Shown: in pieces, positions 44,889 through 56,221 of the stretch
Numbering within the stretch: the stretch's first letter is position 1
Layout: every line of letters starts with the position of its first letter
The notes under the pieces: generated by a model
Database searches by the model: none
The model's input: only the letters and a program-made list of their open reading frames with translations
Told to the model about the DNA's origin: nothing
Assembly (NCBI GenBank): GCA_026874595.1
Contig: CM049312.1
Location: 24,735,956 to 24,799,955, forward strand
Reading direction: 5' to 3'
Length of the DNA stretch: 64,000 bases
Source: Sipunculus nudus
Lineage: Eukaryota; Annelida; Sipuncula; Golfingiida; Sipunculidae
Translations under genes and position numbers: made by a program

Positions 44889-47800
44889 GTAGTAGGTAGA
44901 ATTGTAGTATAGGTGGTGATGGTTCTATATGAAAACAGTATTGCAGAATATATGTTAATACAAAGATAAACTGATGGTAATATGAATGACTGGCCAATTA
45001 ATATATGGGTTAATGAAGTGGAATGATAAAAAAAGAGAGAAGAAATGGAGCAAGTGGATAGTTAATACATCATATATTAAGTTCAGTACTATGAACCATA
45101 CTTGTTAGCAAACCTGTGAGCTTATGCTATGATGTGGCCACATCAGTCATTTTTCGTTAACCTATACTAGCTCAAAATGACAGGAGCTAGCATCACCATA
45201 TTTTATGCAAAAAATCAAGTCATCTAAAAAACTATCAGATTTGGCTTATTTGTTGGCTATCTTGATTTTAAATTGATTTTATAGGGGGAAAATGTAAAAA
45301 CAGATTTCCCAAAATGCCAAGATTGTGTCTGTATCTAAAAATAGCTTGTCAGACTGCCAACTATTTCAGATTTGGTAACAGGCCAAGTTTCAGTGTGATT
45401 CTGTTTATAGCTTTGGCAGACTGCCAGCTTATCAGATTAGGCAACAGGCCAAGAGTTCAGTCAGTACAGCAAAATGCAGATCAAGAGTTTACTAATTGCA
45501 GTAGCTGGAGCTTGCAATTTGTTCTGGTTCACTCGAGGCAACTGCCTGCCTCAGCTGAGCTTGATCAGCCCAGTGCACCTTATTCAAGAGAAGTTTGATA
45601 TATTGGCCTAAAATTTTTAATTGTACATGCATATTTTATGGCTTTCTCATAGACAAGACTGGTATCGCCACCTTCAGTGATTTTTGTAAAGTGTATGTCC
45701 CTGCCTATATCTCAGGAGGGATTTGATATATCATCCTGAAATTGGACATATTAGTGTATCTCTGACAGCTTTGTCATATGCAAGACTTGTGGTGCCACTT
45801 ACAATTGTTTTAGGTTTTATAAGTCTGTGCACATACCTCAAGAGTGGTTAGAAGTATCTGCCTGAAATTTATGTCCATACAACGTAGATTGCTTTCACAC
45901 ACACAAGAATGGTGGCATTAGGGTTAATCATTTTGTGTTGTGTACATCTATGCCAGTATCTCAGGAGTGATGTTTGTGTAATTGGTGCTTGTACTTGAGT
46001 TTAAAATTTATAGTAATTGCATTGTACATGGGCATGTCACACATGTTCTTGAAAATTAATCAAGTACTTTTCAAATAATGGTCAAGCATGTTATCATGGA
46101 AGCATAATACCTGATGTATATCCCATTGAACAGGTTCTTGTTGGGCCTGTAGGCAAGTGTTTTATTTTAAAAAATCACGTTGTAATGTAGTATGGGTATT
46201 TTATGTTTACAGGTAAAAATGATACATAAACATTTAAATAATATTTATTTATGCTTTCTTTTTAATCTATTGCATGCGTATATAGTATCTCTACATATGA
46301 TATATTATTACTGCAGCAGCACACTTCTTAGATATGTACCTATATATGTATATACTATGTGAACTAAGCAAGCACCATATTCTGACACTTTGTTTGTCTC
46401 ATACCGGTAGATGGGGATCGTCCAAAACCGATAATGCGACGGGGTGTCCTGATGACCATGTTACAACAGAACGCCTTGACTCTGCCATTGTGGATCGGAA
46501 AACCAGGAGAAAAGTAAGAGTGTTTATTAGCACATACATTTAAAAGACAGTTGAGTAGTGAAGGGCTACTTAAAGGCTATGGATAATTAATTTTGAGATG
46601 TTTAAAATAGTACTCCGATATCATTTGATATACTGCTAAATTAATTTCATTGATGAAATAATATTTATTAGGGCCCCGCTTGACAAGCGTCCCGATTGCT
46701 GATTTTCTTTTGTTAGCGATAACTCAACAACAACGTACTGCAGCTTTCCCAAATTCACAGGGATGATTTGTACCTATCAGGGCTCCAGAACTATCGAATT
46801 ACAGACATGTCAGAATTCCAATATGGCGGCCACAGCCCAGTCCCTGATTTTCTTTCACATGCAATAACTCAACAACAACGTACTGCAGCTTTCCCAAATT
46901 CACAGGGATGATTGGTACCAACCTATGAGGGCTCTAGACCTATTGAATTACAGACCTGTCGGAATCCCAATATGGCCGCCACAGTCTGATCGCTCATTTA
47001 CTTTTGGGCGCGATAACTCAACAAGAACCTACTGCAGCTTTCCAAGATTCACAGGGATGATTGGTACCTATGAGGGCTCTAGACCTATTGAATCACAGAC
47101 CTGTCTGAATTCCAAATATGGCTAACAGACTGCATTTTGTGATTTTCTATTGCACATATTATTTCAGACATATTATCTGTAATATCATTTGATCCAAATA
47201 GGATTTTTTCCCTCATGCATATTGATTAAAACCTGTTTCTGTTTGTCATATTTTTCAAATTTAACTTAATTTTTCACCCATATGTAAACTAGTCCAGCAC
47301 TAGCAAAAACGCAGGGCCCTCTGAGGACCATTGTCCGACCGTATCTAGTTATCAATAGAAACTTTGCCGTTGACAAGAAGTCCTTTAGATATTTTCTTGA
47401 TTTATAGACAGCATATGAAGTTTCAAGGAAGTATATCTAGATTTTCTCAAAGTAGATATCTTTTCTTAAGAAAAAAAATTGTTATTTCCTCTCTTTCAAA
47501 TGTTTTTTGCCATTAGTTTTTTTTTTCTCTGGTTGCAAGGAAAATTATCTTATCAGGAGGAAAAAATTTCTGATCATATAAAAGAAATTTTCTGTACCAC
47601 AAAAAAGAAAAAAAATTCTTGCCCAACTCGATATTAAATTTTCTTGCCATAAGTGTTTTTTTTCTTATTTAAGGAAAATTATTTTTGGCTGTACATCAAT
47701 TTAAATTGAAACAGATGAACTCCAAAGGTACCAATTAGTAAATGAAAAATCATTATACATATTAACATTTTTCCTTTTCAGGCCTCCATCCTTGTGTGGT

Positions 47801-50800
47801 GCAGTTTCTGCAGAGCCTAATTATATCGCAAAGCCTGGTGATACGGTGGCTGCCCGAGTCAAAGCGCAGGAGGAAGAAGAGAACTGGATCCTGGCAGAGG
47901 TCGTCTCGTACAACACCACGTCAAACAGATACGAGGTGGACGATATTGACGCTGAGGATGGCAAGGAGTACGTATGGTGTTGTAATAGCTATATAACATG
48001 AATAGCGTAGGGCTGAAACGGGTACCAAAATATGGACTCAGGTACTGGATAAGCATTATCTGACTGTAACTCGAGTACTCGTTGCCATGGCAACACTGTT
48101 TACCCATGTAAATATGTATAAATTTTACTTTGGTGGCAGTTTATAAAACTTACATTTAAAGGAATAGACATAAATAGAGTGGAAAATCACTCCAAGGCAT
48201 AGAACTCAAAAATCCCTTCCAAATAAGCTCTACAGTTATCATTAAATATACTGGTAGACCATCTGTTAGTTTGCAGCAATATTCAGTTGTCACTTGTACA
48301 CACAGAAGTACTCAAAAGTTCAAATTTTGAACTCTGTATACTTGATAAGTATTACCCAGACTCAAGTACTGGGTTACCCCTTTTGCCCTAGAATAGAAGT
48401 AGGTGTGTAATAGAGAAGTTGATATTCATGTAGATTTCGTAATGTTGGTTAGCAATTCTGTCAATAAGGGGAGAAAAAGATTTCATTTTCTTTTTCTATA
48501 ACTTGAATTCTCTAAAAGAATTGGTGATGACCTGTTTGAGTGATGATGTGACACTCAGAGTCATATTTACAGAAATTAAATAGATATGAACAAGTTCTCT
48601 GCTTACATTACAGGAGGCATACACTGAGCAGACGTAGAATTGTTCCATTACCAATATGGAAAGCCAACCCTGAAACAGATCCAGATGCACTCTTTACCAA
48701 AGGCACTGTGCGTAGAAAACATATATTTATGTGTTTGTGTTTGTGCATGTATGAGTAAACTGGAAATATGTGCATGATAAAACAATAAGCAGCTGGTTTC
48801 ACATTTTCAGCACAACCATTCTCAATACTTAATTGATTTGTTTTATTGAATTACCATATATTATAGAATTATTATTATTTTATTTATTCTTTGCTACTGA
48901 CCGGAGTATCATTTGTGGTATCAACATTAAGGGCACAAAATTTGTACACAAACACTTGGCGCAATGCAAGTTTGTTACGAAATGCAAAGTCGCAAGTCAA
49001 TATAGTCGGAAATACAATGAGAATGTTGGAAGGGCCCAGACATATTGCCTACATCAGTGACATATGAACTATTCTAGTTTAGGTAACTGGCGGAAGGTGG
49101 CATGTGCAAGCCCAATATTTGTGTGACTGGTATCCTGTGCCATTGCCGTCCTGCTTCATCAGACCAATCATGGGTGACGACTTATAATTTATAGCGGAAA
49201 GTCCTGTAACAGTTCATACTCGTGGCCGTTCGTAACTCCCGAGCTCACCGTCATTTGCCCTCAGCAAGTCTTTGTTGGCCTAATGTTGAAATCTGTATCC
49301 GGCTAAGGAATTCCGAGTAACAGTTTATGATGGCAGTGTTCACGTTCCTTGACACAAGTTAATATCTAATTGCGCAAATAATCTTTTCTGCTTCCTTGCA
49401 GCAAGTGCAAGCTAAAATTTGTGAGAATTTCACACACTGACATTCAAAGATTATCTATGGTGCAACACTTGCCTTGTAACCTTTTTGTTAAAATACTACT
49501 GTGGTGTTCTGATTCAGAGTGTCTTTGAACGACATGCCTGAAATAAGTTGAGTTACTAATTTTAATCAAAATGATGCCATTGAGTAAACAACTTTTAACA
49601 TTTTCCTAATACATTCATAATTTATGGTCAAGCTCTGATTGTTAATTCTGTTTTCAATTCCATGCAGTGTGGTGTTCTGATGTTCTGCAGCAATAAATGT
49701 GACAGATGTCAGCACCATATGATCTTGTCATATATTAATATTCCTTCAGCCATTCAGCACATTTTAAAACCTTGGTGTTATCAGCTGCCTATGCTTCTTA
49801 TTTACCTAGTTTGCCACCAGGTGTCACCCATGTTTCTCATGCCATTTTGCCCGCAGAAAGACCAAATAAACTATGTCAAACAGCTACCACAATGATCTAT
49901 ATATTTTAGTATACAGTAGAGTGCCATTTTCCGAATGTGTCGTTATAGTAGATGACACAGTTGCTCTTGCAAATGAACTGCTCATTTATATGGCCAGGCC
50001 TGCATGCTGTGACTTTGCACCTAAACCTGCTTGATCAAGCACAATGGATGCATGAATGATACCTCACCAATGTTCAGTTGCTTGGCCTGACATCCTAGCC
50101 CAAGCCGACAAATTATGCTTGCTTGAATACAAACAAGATAAATTTGATAACACACAAGTGCTCTTGGAAAAAAAAATCATCTGAAGTAATTTACCTGCTT
50201 GAAAATATTTAGTAAATACAAATAAATATCTAGGTTTAAAATTCTGAAAAACAAATTTTTAGGAAATTCGGCATGTAGAAAAACAGTGCTCTACTGTATT
50301 TCAAAAATGGGCATAGAATGAAAAAGCTACAGTACCAGGTGTACTACTTTTGTGTTTGACTACTTGTTAACAATTTTCCCACTTTTTGTTTCCTTGTTCC
50401 CTTTATGGAATGAGCCATATTATGTGCTGATAAGACATTTTCTAACCATTCCGTCAATTCAGTTTAATAAGGGCAAATAGAATAAATTGTAACAACTAGG
50501 ATATGGATAATTTAGTCAGTAAAAACATAATGTAATTATTTTTTTTGCAATTTCCAAATTGTGTATCACATTGACATTTACAAAATAAATTTCCAAGGTA
50601 ATTTTTTACAAGGCCTAAATCTAATGAGATGTTCAGTAACTGTTAATCCAGGATTTCTATATAAAATTCAGGGAATAACCTCACAAGCATGAGAACTCAT
50701 CATGAAATGTTTCCATAGTTACCTTTTGGTAAAGTAAGTTTTATAATTAGGTCAGATAACAAACTGCAGTGAGATATCTCTCAATATAATTATTAGTGTT

Positions 50801-53800
50801 ATGTCCATTATCCACAAGATATCAGCATGATCCAATATTTGATATATTTGTTTCTTTGTTTCAGCTTGTTTTGGCATTATATCCACAGACAACATGTTTC
50901 TACAGAGCACTAATCCACGATCCACCCCAAAGGGTAAGCTGATACATCAGTTGGCAGTATATATAACTCACAAACACACCCTCCATATTTGTGAGATTTG
51001 TTCAACCATCTGTCTGGCAGCCATCAGTCTAGCTACAGGCCTGTAAAGCAAACAATTCTAATTGTTCTTTCTTGTGTGTGTTACAGCTCCTAATAATATA
51101 AGGTAGAGAGTTTACCCTCAGATCTGACCAAAGTAGTTCAGATCATAATATTCTGCGTTTGGAGTGAGGACATCAAACAACCCCTACATATTATGCATAA
51201 TACAGTTGTGTTGACCCAGTAGAGATATAAATTGTAACTTAAATGCTCAGTATTTCTGAAAATATTGACATTCACAAGAAAACCAGACAATCGTTTCCTC
51301 CTTTGGCACTTGTTTACAGCCTGGCAAGGCTGGGAAGCCAAAGGAGGGTCTATTCTTTTGCGATGTCATTGGGATTCATGAGGGAACCAACCTATTTGGA
51401 TGTTTGTATGTAATTTGCATAGATCCCCCTGTTAATTTGCATAAGATTCCAGTTTGGGGTTGTGTCCTGTAAGAGGAGTAACTGTACCAACAGGTGTTTG
51501 GACTCGATTTCTGAATGGAGTCTGAATGTTCGGGCTACAATTAGTTGTGATTACCTGTAATTCTAAGGCACAGGTTGTACAGTGAGTGGTTAGGTGTACA
51601 GTGGAATTAAGCTTTGCAACCACCATGTTGTTGCAACCATCTCACAATTTTGACACTTTTCTTGGTCCTAAATACTTGTCAGTGTTAATTCAAACATAAA
51701 TGATTCAAAATTGCATTACCCCTAAAAGAGAGCAAAGCATTTCAGTTTGATAGTCAAGTTATTGCCTGGACATTGTCCAAACAGCAGTGATTTGCATGGA
51801 ACCAATATACATGACTTCTTCTTATGACAGTCCATGGCAGATGTTCCTATTGGAGTTTGCTAAATGAAATGAAATACAGGAATGGTATGGGACCACTGTA
51901 TGAGGAGTGTTATTTAAAATACTTCCTTCACCTGATGATCCTGACTTAATTAATGGATAAAATTTATATCCTTAACTTTGGTATAAGTTAAATGTTCTTG
52001 TCCAAGATGAACAAAGATATAAATTACAGTATATATTAGCAACATATTTACTGTTTATTGTTTTGAGGCAGCAACCTCTTGGAAACAGTATTCCTACCAG
52101 TACATCGAATATGTGATCAGATATTGTATATGGTCACTATGGTGAAGGGGGTTTGGTTACTGAAAGACTAATATTCAACCAAATTAAAGAAAACCATAAA
52201 CAAATATGCCATTTTAAATATGTTCATCCATGAATAGACATGTTTAAAAACTTATATAATGAATAAGGAGTACTGTGGCAGTGTCAAAACTGGTGTTAAA
52301 TTTGGGGTTTGACATTTAATATAGAATGAATAAACTTGGCAAATGGGACTTATATCAATACCCAACTATGAATAACTTCAAATGGTAAGTGTGACATATA
52401 TATTTCAGTTATACCATGCATCGGAAATTTAACATCAGACATTTTCTCCATTTCTGAACTGAAAGGCTTTAATCTGTTGAAGTTAAATACATTCATATAT
52501 TAAAGTTTTGCACATCTGTACTATGGCCTGTATAGTGGCCAAGGGTTCATAATTAAAATGACAGCTGCGATGCTTCCTACCTTTTTCTTTTTAGCGAACC
52601 TGTGAGCTTATGCGATGGCGCAGCGTCATCCGTCCATCATCAGCCGTCCGCCGTCCACTGTCCGCCGTCCAGGGCTGGCTTTCCGCCGTCCATGGCTGTA
52701 AGTCAGAAACTGTCTGAGCAAACAGCTCCAAATTACATGTAGGAATTAGTCACATGTGAAACTTGGTGCCCTGGAGCTTATTATTGGGTATCTGCATTAA
52801 TTTAGATTTTATAGAGAAAAAGCTTAAAAACCTTAAAAAATCTTCTTCTCTGAAACTGTCCAGCCAAATTGTCCAATATTTCACAGAAATGATCCCTGGA
52901 ACAATCTCTCTCAAGTTTGTTCGAATGGTTCCAGTTCGGAGATTTTTGGCCGAGTTACAGGAGGTTGAACTTTGTCATCTGTCCAAAATAGCACACTAAA
53001 TTAAAATCTCAGAAACGACTAGAGCTATAATCACCAAATTTTATACCAATGTTTGTCACATATGTCATATCTGATTTTGAGGTATTGTTGGCACCACCTA
53101 CATCAATGTGTTTTTTACAAGCGAAAATGTAATTTTAAACTCTTCTAGCTTATACACTGATTTATGATGAAACTGTTAAGCTGATTGGTTTAAACTTTAC
53201 AAGAATTATTCTGTGGTAGGGTTCTGCCAGTTTTATAAGAATAGATTGGGTAAATATAGTTTTAAAAAAACATTGTAGCCAATTGAAAAAGGCTATCTCT
53301 ATTTGAAAACAGATTTGACAACATGCTGAGTTATAGCAGCCAAGTCAAGAGGTCACTCAGTACAAACAGGTGGGGGCCAGACATCACCATGGCAACTGAC
53401 CTGGCTCGGGGGGGGGGGGTGTCTAGACAATGTGTCTAGACGTCTAGACACAGCATCTAGACGTCTAGACACAGCGTCTAGACTTCTAGACACAATGTTT
53501 AGATGCAGAATTCCCAGATTATTGGAACTATATCTTTCAACTGTTTGAAAAAACTTGGTTTGCATTTTAAGCTAATCGGGGTTTATCATCAGGTCACATG
53601 TGAACTAATGCGCCCTCATTTTTGGTTGACCTCTGACCTTTCCTTGCTGCCAAGCATCCCTTTGTGTGTCTGTTTCCACACATAAAACCCACATATCTCA
53701 GGAACCATTAGACCAATCATCAGGCTACAAATTTTGCAGAAATCTAGCCCTTTGATAGCTTTATAACATACACTAAAAATTGTGGCTCCACCTGCAACCA

Positions 53801-56221
53801 TTTTTGCACAGCGTCAATCTGTTCATCTGCCTTGGGATAATATCACTCATATCTCAGCAGTGGTTCGACTTATCCACCTGAAATTTTGCAGGTTTATACA
53901 ACCTGGACAATTTTCTCAATTTTATAACAGGTGGCGCCACCTACATTCACGTTTACTCTGCAGACATCCAAGCTCATATCTCGGGAACTGTTTGACCGAT
54001 TGGGCCACATTTTTGCATGTGTATAGATCTCACATAGCTCTTCATCATAGGCAAAACTGGTTGCGCCACCTGCAACCATTTATGCACAGCACCCATCTGT
54101 TCATCTGCCTTGGGATAAAATCACTCATATTTCAGCAGTGGTTTGACTTATCCACCTGAAATTTTGCAGGTTTATACATCCTGGACCGGTTTCTCGATTT
54201 TATGATAGGTGGTGCCACCTACATTCACGTTTACTCTGCAGACATCCAAGCTCATATCTCGGGAATTGTTTGACCGACTGGGCCAAAATTTTGCATGTGT
54301 ATAGATGTCACATAGCTCTTTATCATAGGCAAAACTGGTGGCGCAACCTGCAACCATTTATGCACAGCATCCATCTGTTCATCTGCCTTTGCGTAAAATC
54401 ACTCATATCCCAGCAGTTGTTTGACATATCCACCTGAAATGTTGCAGGTTTATACATCCTGGAAAGCTTTCTTGATTTTATGACAGGTGGTGCCACCTAC
54501 ATTCACGTTTACTCTGCAGACATCCAAGCTCATATCTTGAGAACCGTTCGACAGATTGGACCAAATTTTGCATGTGTATAGATCTCACATAGCTCTTCAT
54601 CATAGGCAAAACTGGTTGCGCCACCTGCAACCATTTATGCACAGCACCCATCTGTTCATCTGCCTTGGGATAAAATCACTCATATTTCAGCAGTGGTTTG
54701 ACTTATCCACCTGAAATTTTGCAGATTTATACATCCTGGACCGGTTTCTCGATTTTATGATAGGTGGTGCCACCTACATTCACGTTTACTCTGCAGACAT
54801 CCAAGCTCATATCTCGGGAATTGTTTGACCGACTGGGCCAAAATTTTGCATGTGTATAGATGTCACATAGCTCTTTATCATAGGCAAAACTGGTGGCGCA
54901 ACCTGCAACCATTTATGCACAGCATCCATCTGTTCATCTGCCTTTGCGTAAAATCACTCATATCCCAGCAGTTGTTTGACATATCCACCTGAAATGTTGC
55001 AGGTTTATACATCCTGGAAAGCTTTCTTGATTTTATGACAGGTGGTGCCACCTACATTCACGTTTACTCTGCAGACATCCAAGCTCATATCTTGAGAACC
55101 GTTCGACAGATTGGACCAAATTCTGCATGTGTATAGATCTCACATAGCTCTTCATCATAGGCAAAACTGGTGGAGCCACCTGCAACCACTTATGCCCAGC
55201 GTCCATCTGTTCATCTGCCTTGGGATAAAATCACATATATCTCAGCAGTGGTTTGACTTATCCACCTGAAATTTTGCAGGTTTATACATCCTGGACAGCT
55301 TTCTCGATTTATGACAGGTGGCGCCACCTACATTCACTTTTACTCTGCAGACGTCCAAGCTCATATCTTGGGAATGTTTGACCGATTGGGCCAAAATTTT
55401 GCATGTGTATAGATCTCACATAGCTCTTCATCATAGGCAAAACTGGTGGCGCCACCTGCAACCATTTATGCACAGCACCCATCTGTTCATCTGCCTTGGG
55501 ATAAAATCACTCATATTTCAGCAGTGGTTTGACTTATCCACCTGAAATTTTGCAGGTTTATACATCCTGGACAGGTTTCTCGATTTTATGACAGGTGGCG
55601 CCACCTACATTCATGTTTACGCTGCAGACATTCATGCTAATATGCAACACACCTCACTCTATTCCCCTTGCCACTTAATCCACGCCTCACTTCTACCGTC
55701 CCACTCTGATTTTTGTGGATACACATAGTCACTTGTTGACTACCCATATTCTAGTTTTAAAATGTGCTAGTCTTAAACTTGCAGGTTCGAAATGTCCATT
55801 TTGCTGAAATCATAATGACTAAGGTATATATGCAGGACTTAAAAGGATCAATTTTAAATTTTAAAAATAAACTTCCGTTCATACTCCCAAACTTTGCACA
55901 GGTTCGCATTAGGCCTGTAGGCCTTGTTCAATAATTAGAGCTAATTATATATAGGTTGATGGAAAATATATTCATATTAAGGTTTTGCACTTAACTTTAT
56001 ATCATTGACGGTTAAATCTTTTAAAGTGTTCTTATTAAATTATATTATTTAATACCAGTTAAAAATATCTATGAACTTTATATTTCAAATTCTGTCATTT
56101 TTAGCCTCAAGATGACTACTCGGTTTTATTTGAAGACACATCATATCCTGATGGCTACTCGCCTCCTCTTAACGTGGCTCAGAGATACGTCATAGCATGC
56201 AAGGAGGACAAGAGGAAATAA
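36824..56221 (+). CDS. SGF29: SAGA-associated factor 29 (nine coding exons, tandem Tudor)
   Basis: A subunit of the SAGA and ATAC histone acetyltransferase complexes that binds H3K4me2/3 through a C-terminal tandem Tudor domain. The model joins 36824-37018, 38869-38944, 40101-40182, 41480-41538, 46411-46513, 47782-47967, 48614-48707, 50865-50933 and 56105-56221. All junctions are in phase: 981 bases, 326 aa (human 293). A Ser/Gly/Lys-rich 40-residue N-terminal extension precedes SADRKIKEILRDLHQLI. A coiled-coil region (about 45-145) and MRRGVLMTMLQQNALTLPLW lead to the Tudor pair (about 175-326). The H3-binding residues are conserved: D226 and D228 for the N-terminus, and Y271, Y278 and F297 for the methyl-lysine cage. 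About 11 residues (the human RIAAKIAGLYN region) are missing between exons 4 and 5, so a 33-base microexon may be unplaced. Introns carry several repeat elements. Confidence 0.94.
37438..38296 (+). mobile_element. Family A element, 0.86 kb, in SGF29 intron 1
   Basis: It starts AGCTCAGCTGACTGTAAGTC and ends GTCAGCTGAGCGTCATGACC, then 'cctgggtcacttgtt'. 'aacagggcacaaatc.taa' recurs at about 37515, 37855 and 38020, so the body is made of two to three tandem units. Non-coding. Confidence 0.8.
38869..38944 (+). CDS. SGF29: SGF29 exon 2 (residues 66-91)
   Basis: The acceptor is TTTTGCAG, the donor GTAAGT. It encodes EERARGEHNLNNIAKTHEKI, the conserved coiled-coil segment, and ends in phase 1. Confidence 0.94.
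40101..40182 (+). CDS. SGF29: SGF29 exon 3 (residues 91-118)
   Basis: The acceptor is ATTTGCAG. It encodes SPYYKTKLKGLYNTAMSDAD. The donor GTATGT was chosen over the upstream GTGTAT because it keeps phase 2 and the alignment length. Confidence 0.88.
40620..40766 (-). mobile_element. Inverse copy of the 31.3 kb MITE (SGF29 intron 3)
   Basis: On the minus strand it reads 'ctggcacccctcgcgtcaat', then 'tttcatctttcaagaagata' and 'agatttcctttgttatgta', matching 31320-31450. It lies inside SGF29 intron 3. Confidence 0.65.
41480..41538 (+). CDS. SGF29: SGF29 exon 4 (residues 118-138)
   Basis: The acceptor is TTATTCCAG, the donor GTAAGG. It encodes LLRKALDKIGEIKAFRIER, the end of the coiled coil, and ends in phase 1. 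Confidence 0.9.
44826..44888. repeat. Compound (CA)n-(TA)n-(GA)n microsatellite
   Basis: Three dinucleotide blocks follow one another: CA 44826-44850, AT 44851-44868, AG 44869-44888. Confidence 0.95.
45108..46137 (+). mobile_element. Family B element, 1.0 kb, in SGF29 intron 4
   Basis: It starts GCAAACCTGTGAGCTTATGC and ends GAACAGGTTCT, followed by 'gggcctgtaggc'. The same ends bound the 3.3 kb copy at 52594-55907. The body has diverged units of about 125 bp containing 'caagac.ggt.gccacc', related to the satellite of the larger copy. Confidence 0.72.
46411..46513 (+). CDS. SGF29: SGF29 exon 5 (residues 138-172)
   Basis: The acceptor is ACCGGTAG. It encodes NGDRPKPIMRRGVLMTMLQQ, then ALTLPLWIGKPGEK. 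The donor GTAAGA leaves phase 2. Confidence 0.93.
46670..47325 (+). mobile_element. Dispersed repeat with ~147-bp tandem units (SGF29 intron 5)
   Basis: It starts TTAGGGCCCCGCTTGACAAG, as in the inverse copy ending at 13601. Three units begin 'gataactcaacaa.aac.tac' at about 46718, 46865 and 47011, each with 'tgcagctttcc.a.attcac' and 'ccaatatggc.gccac'. The right end is uncertain, near GCAGGGCCCTCTG. Confidence 0.65.
47782..47967 (+). CDS. SGF29: SGF29 exon 6 (residues 172-234), first Tudor
   Basis: The acceptor is CCTTTTCAG. It encodes PPSLCGAVSAEPNYIAKPGD, VAARVKAQEEEENWILAEVV and YEVDDIDAEDGKE. D226 and D228 correspond to the residues that contact the H3 N-terminus. The donor is GTACGT. 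Confidence 0.95.
48614..48707 (+). CDS. SGF29: SGF29 exon 7 (residues 234-265)
   Basis: The acceptor is CATTACAG. It encodes RHTLSRRRIVPLPIWKANPE, then DALFTKGT. The donor GTGCGT keeps phase 0 and joins directly to LVLALYPQ. Confidence 0.92.
50865..50933 (+). CDS. SGF29: SGF29 exon 8 (residues 266-288), second Tudor
   Basis: The acceptor is TGTTTCAG, the donor GTAAGC. It encodes LVLALYPQTTCFYRALIH, then DPPQR. Y271 and Y278 form two walls of the methyl-lysine cage. Confidence 0.95.
53420..53505. repeat. Palindromic TCTAGAC minisatellite
   Basis: Four to five units of about 22 bases are built from 'gtctagacacagc' and 'gtctagac'. They are self-complementary, so each half can fold. A 12-base G run immediately precedes them. 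Confidence 0.85.
53793..55620 (+). repeat. 278-bp satellite array (about 6.5 copies)
   Basis: The word TGCAACC recurs at 53793, 54071, 54349, 54626, 54904, 55181 and 55457, spacings of 276-278 bases. Each monomer carries 'ggtggcgccacct'-type palindromes in two halves. The dimer starting at 54071 is repeated nearly identically 555 bases later, so a two-unit block was duplicated recently on top of older monomers. Confidence 0.93.
56105..56221 (+). CDS. SGF29: SGF29 exon 9 (residues 289-326, stop)
   Basis: The acceptor is CATTTTTAG. It encodes PQDDYSVLFEDTSYPDGYSP, then LNVAQRYVIACKEDKRK and stop TAA. F297 completes the methyl-lysine cage. Confidence 0.96.
   Translation, partial: PQDDYSVLFEDTSYPDGYSPPLNVAQRYVIACKEDKRK

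Larger units (their letters stand above)
41539..46410 (+). other. SGF29 intron 4 (4.9 kb)
   Basis: Contains a compound (CA)n-(TA)n-(GA)n microsatellite at 44826-44888, a 15-base G run at about 43183-43197 and a family B element at 45108-46137. A 33-base microexon may be hidden here, but none of the AG...GT intervals I checked encodes the expected residues. Confidence 0.6.
52594..55907 (+). mobile_element. Family B element, 3.3 kb, in the last SGF29 intron
   Basis: The perfect 11-base inverted ends are GCGAACCTGTG at 52594 and CACAGGTTCGC ending at 55907. After the left end come 'cgtccgccgtcc'-type runs, then unit-like blocks, a 'tctagac' minisatellite and a 278-bp satellite array. It has no coding capacity; the many 60-75-codon frames are repeats of one another. 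Structurally it resembles non-autonomous elements with tandem cores known from bivalves, such as pearl-type or Helentron-related elements. Class assignment is inference. Confidence 0.75.

Noticed and set aside
54172-54912. Two identical 61-aa minus-strand frames (MVAGCATSFAYD...)
   Set aside because: They are the same satellite monomer translated twice, 555 bases apart. Related frames occur in every monomer and there is no gene context.
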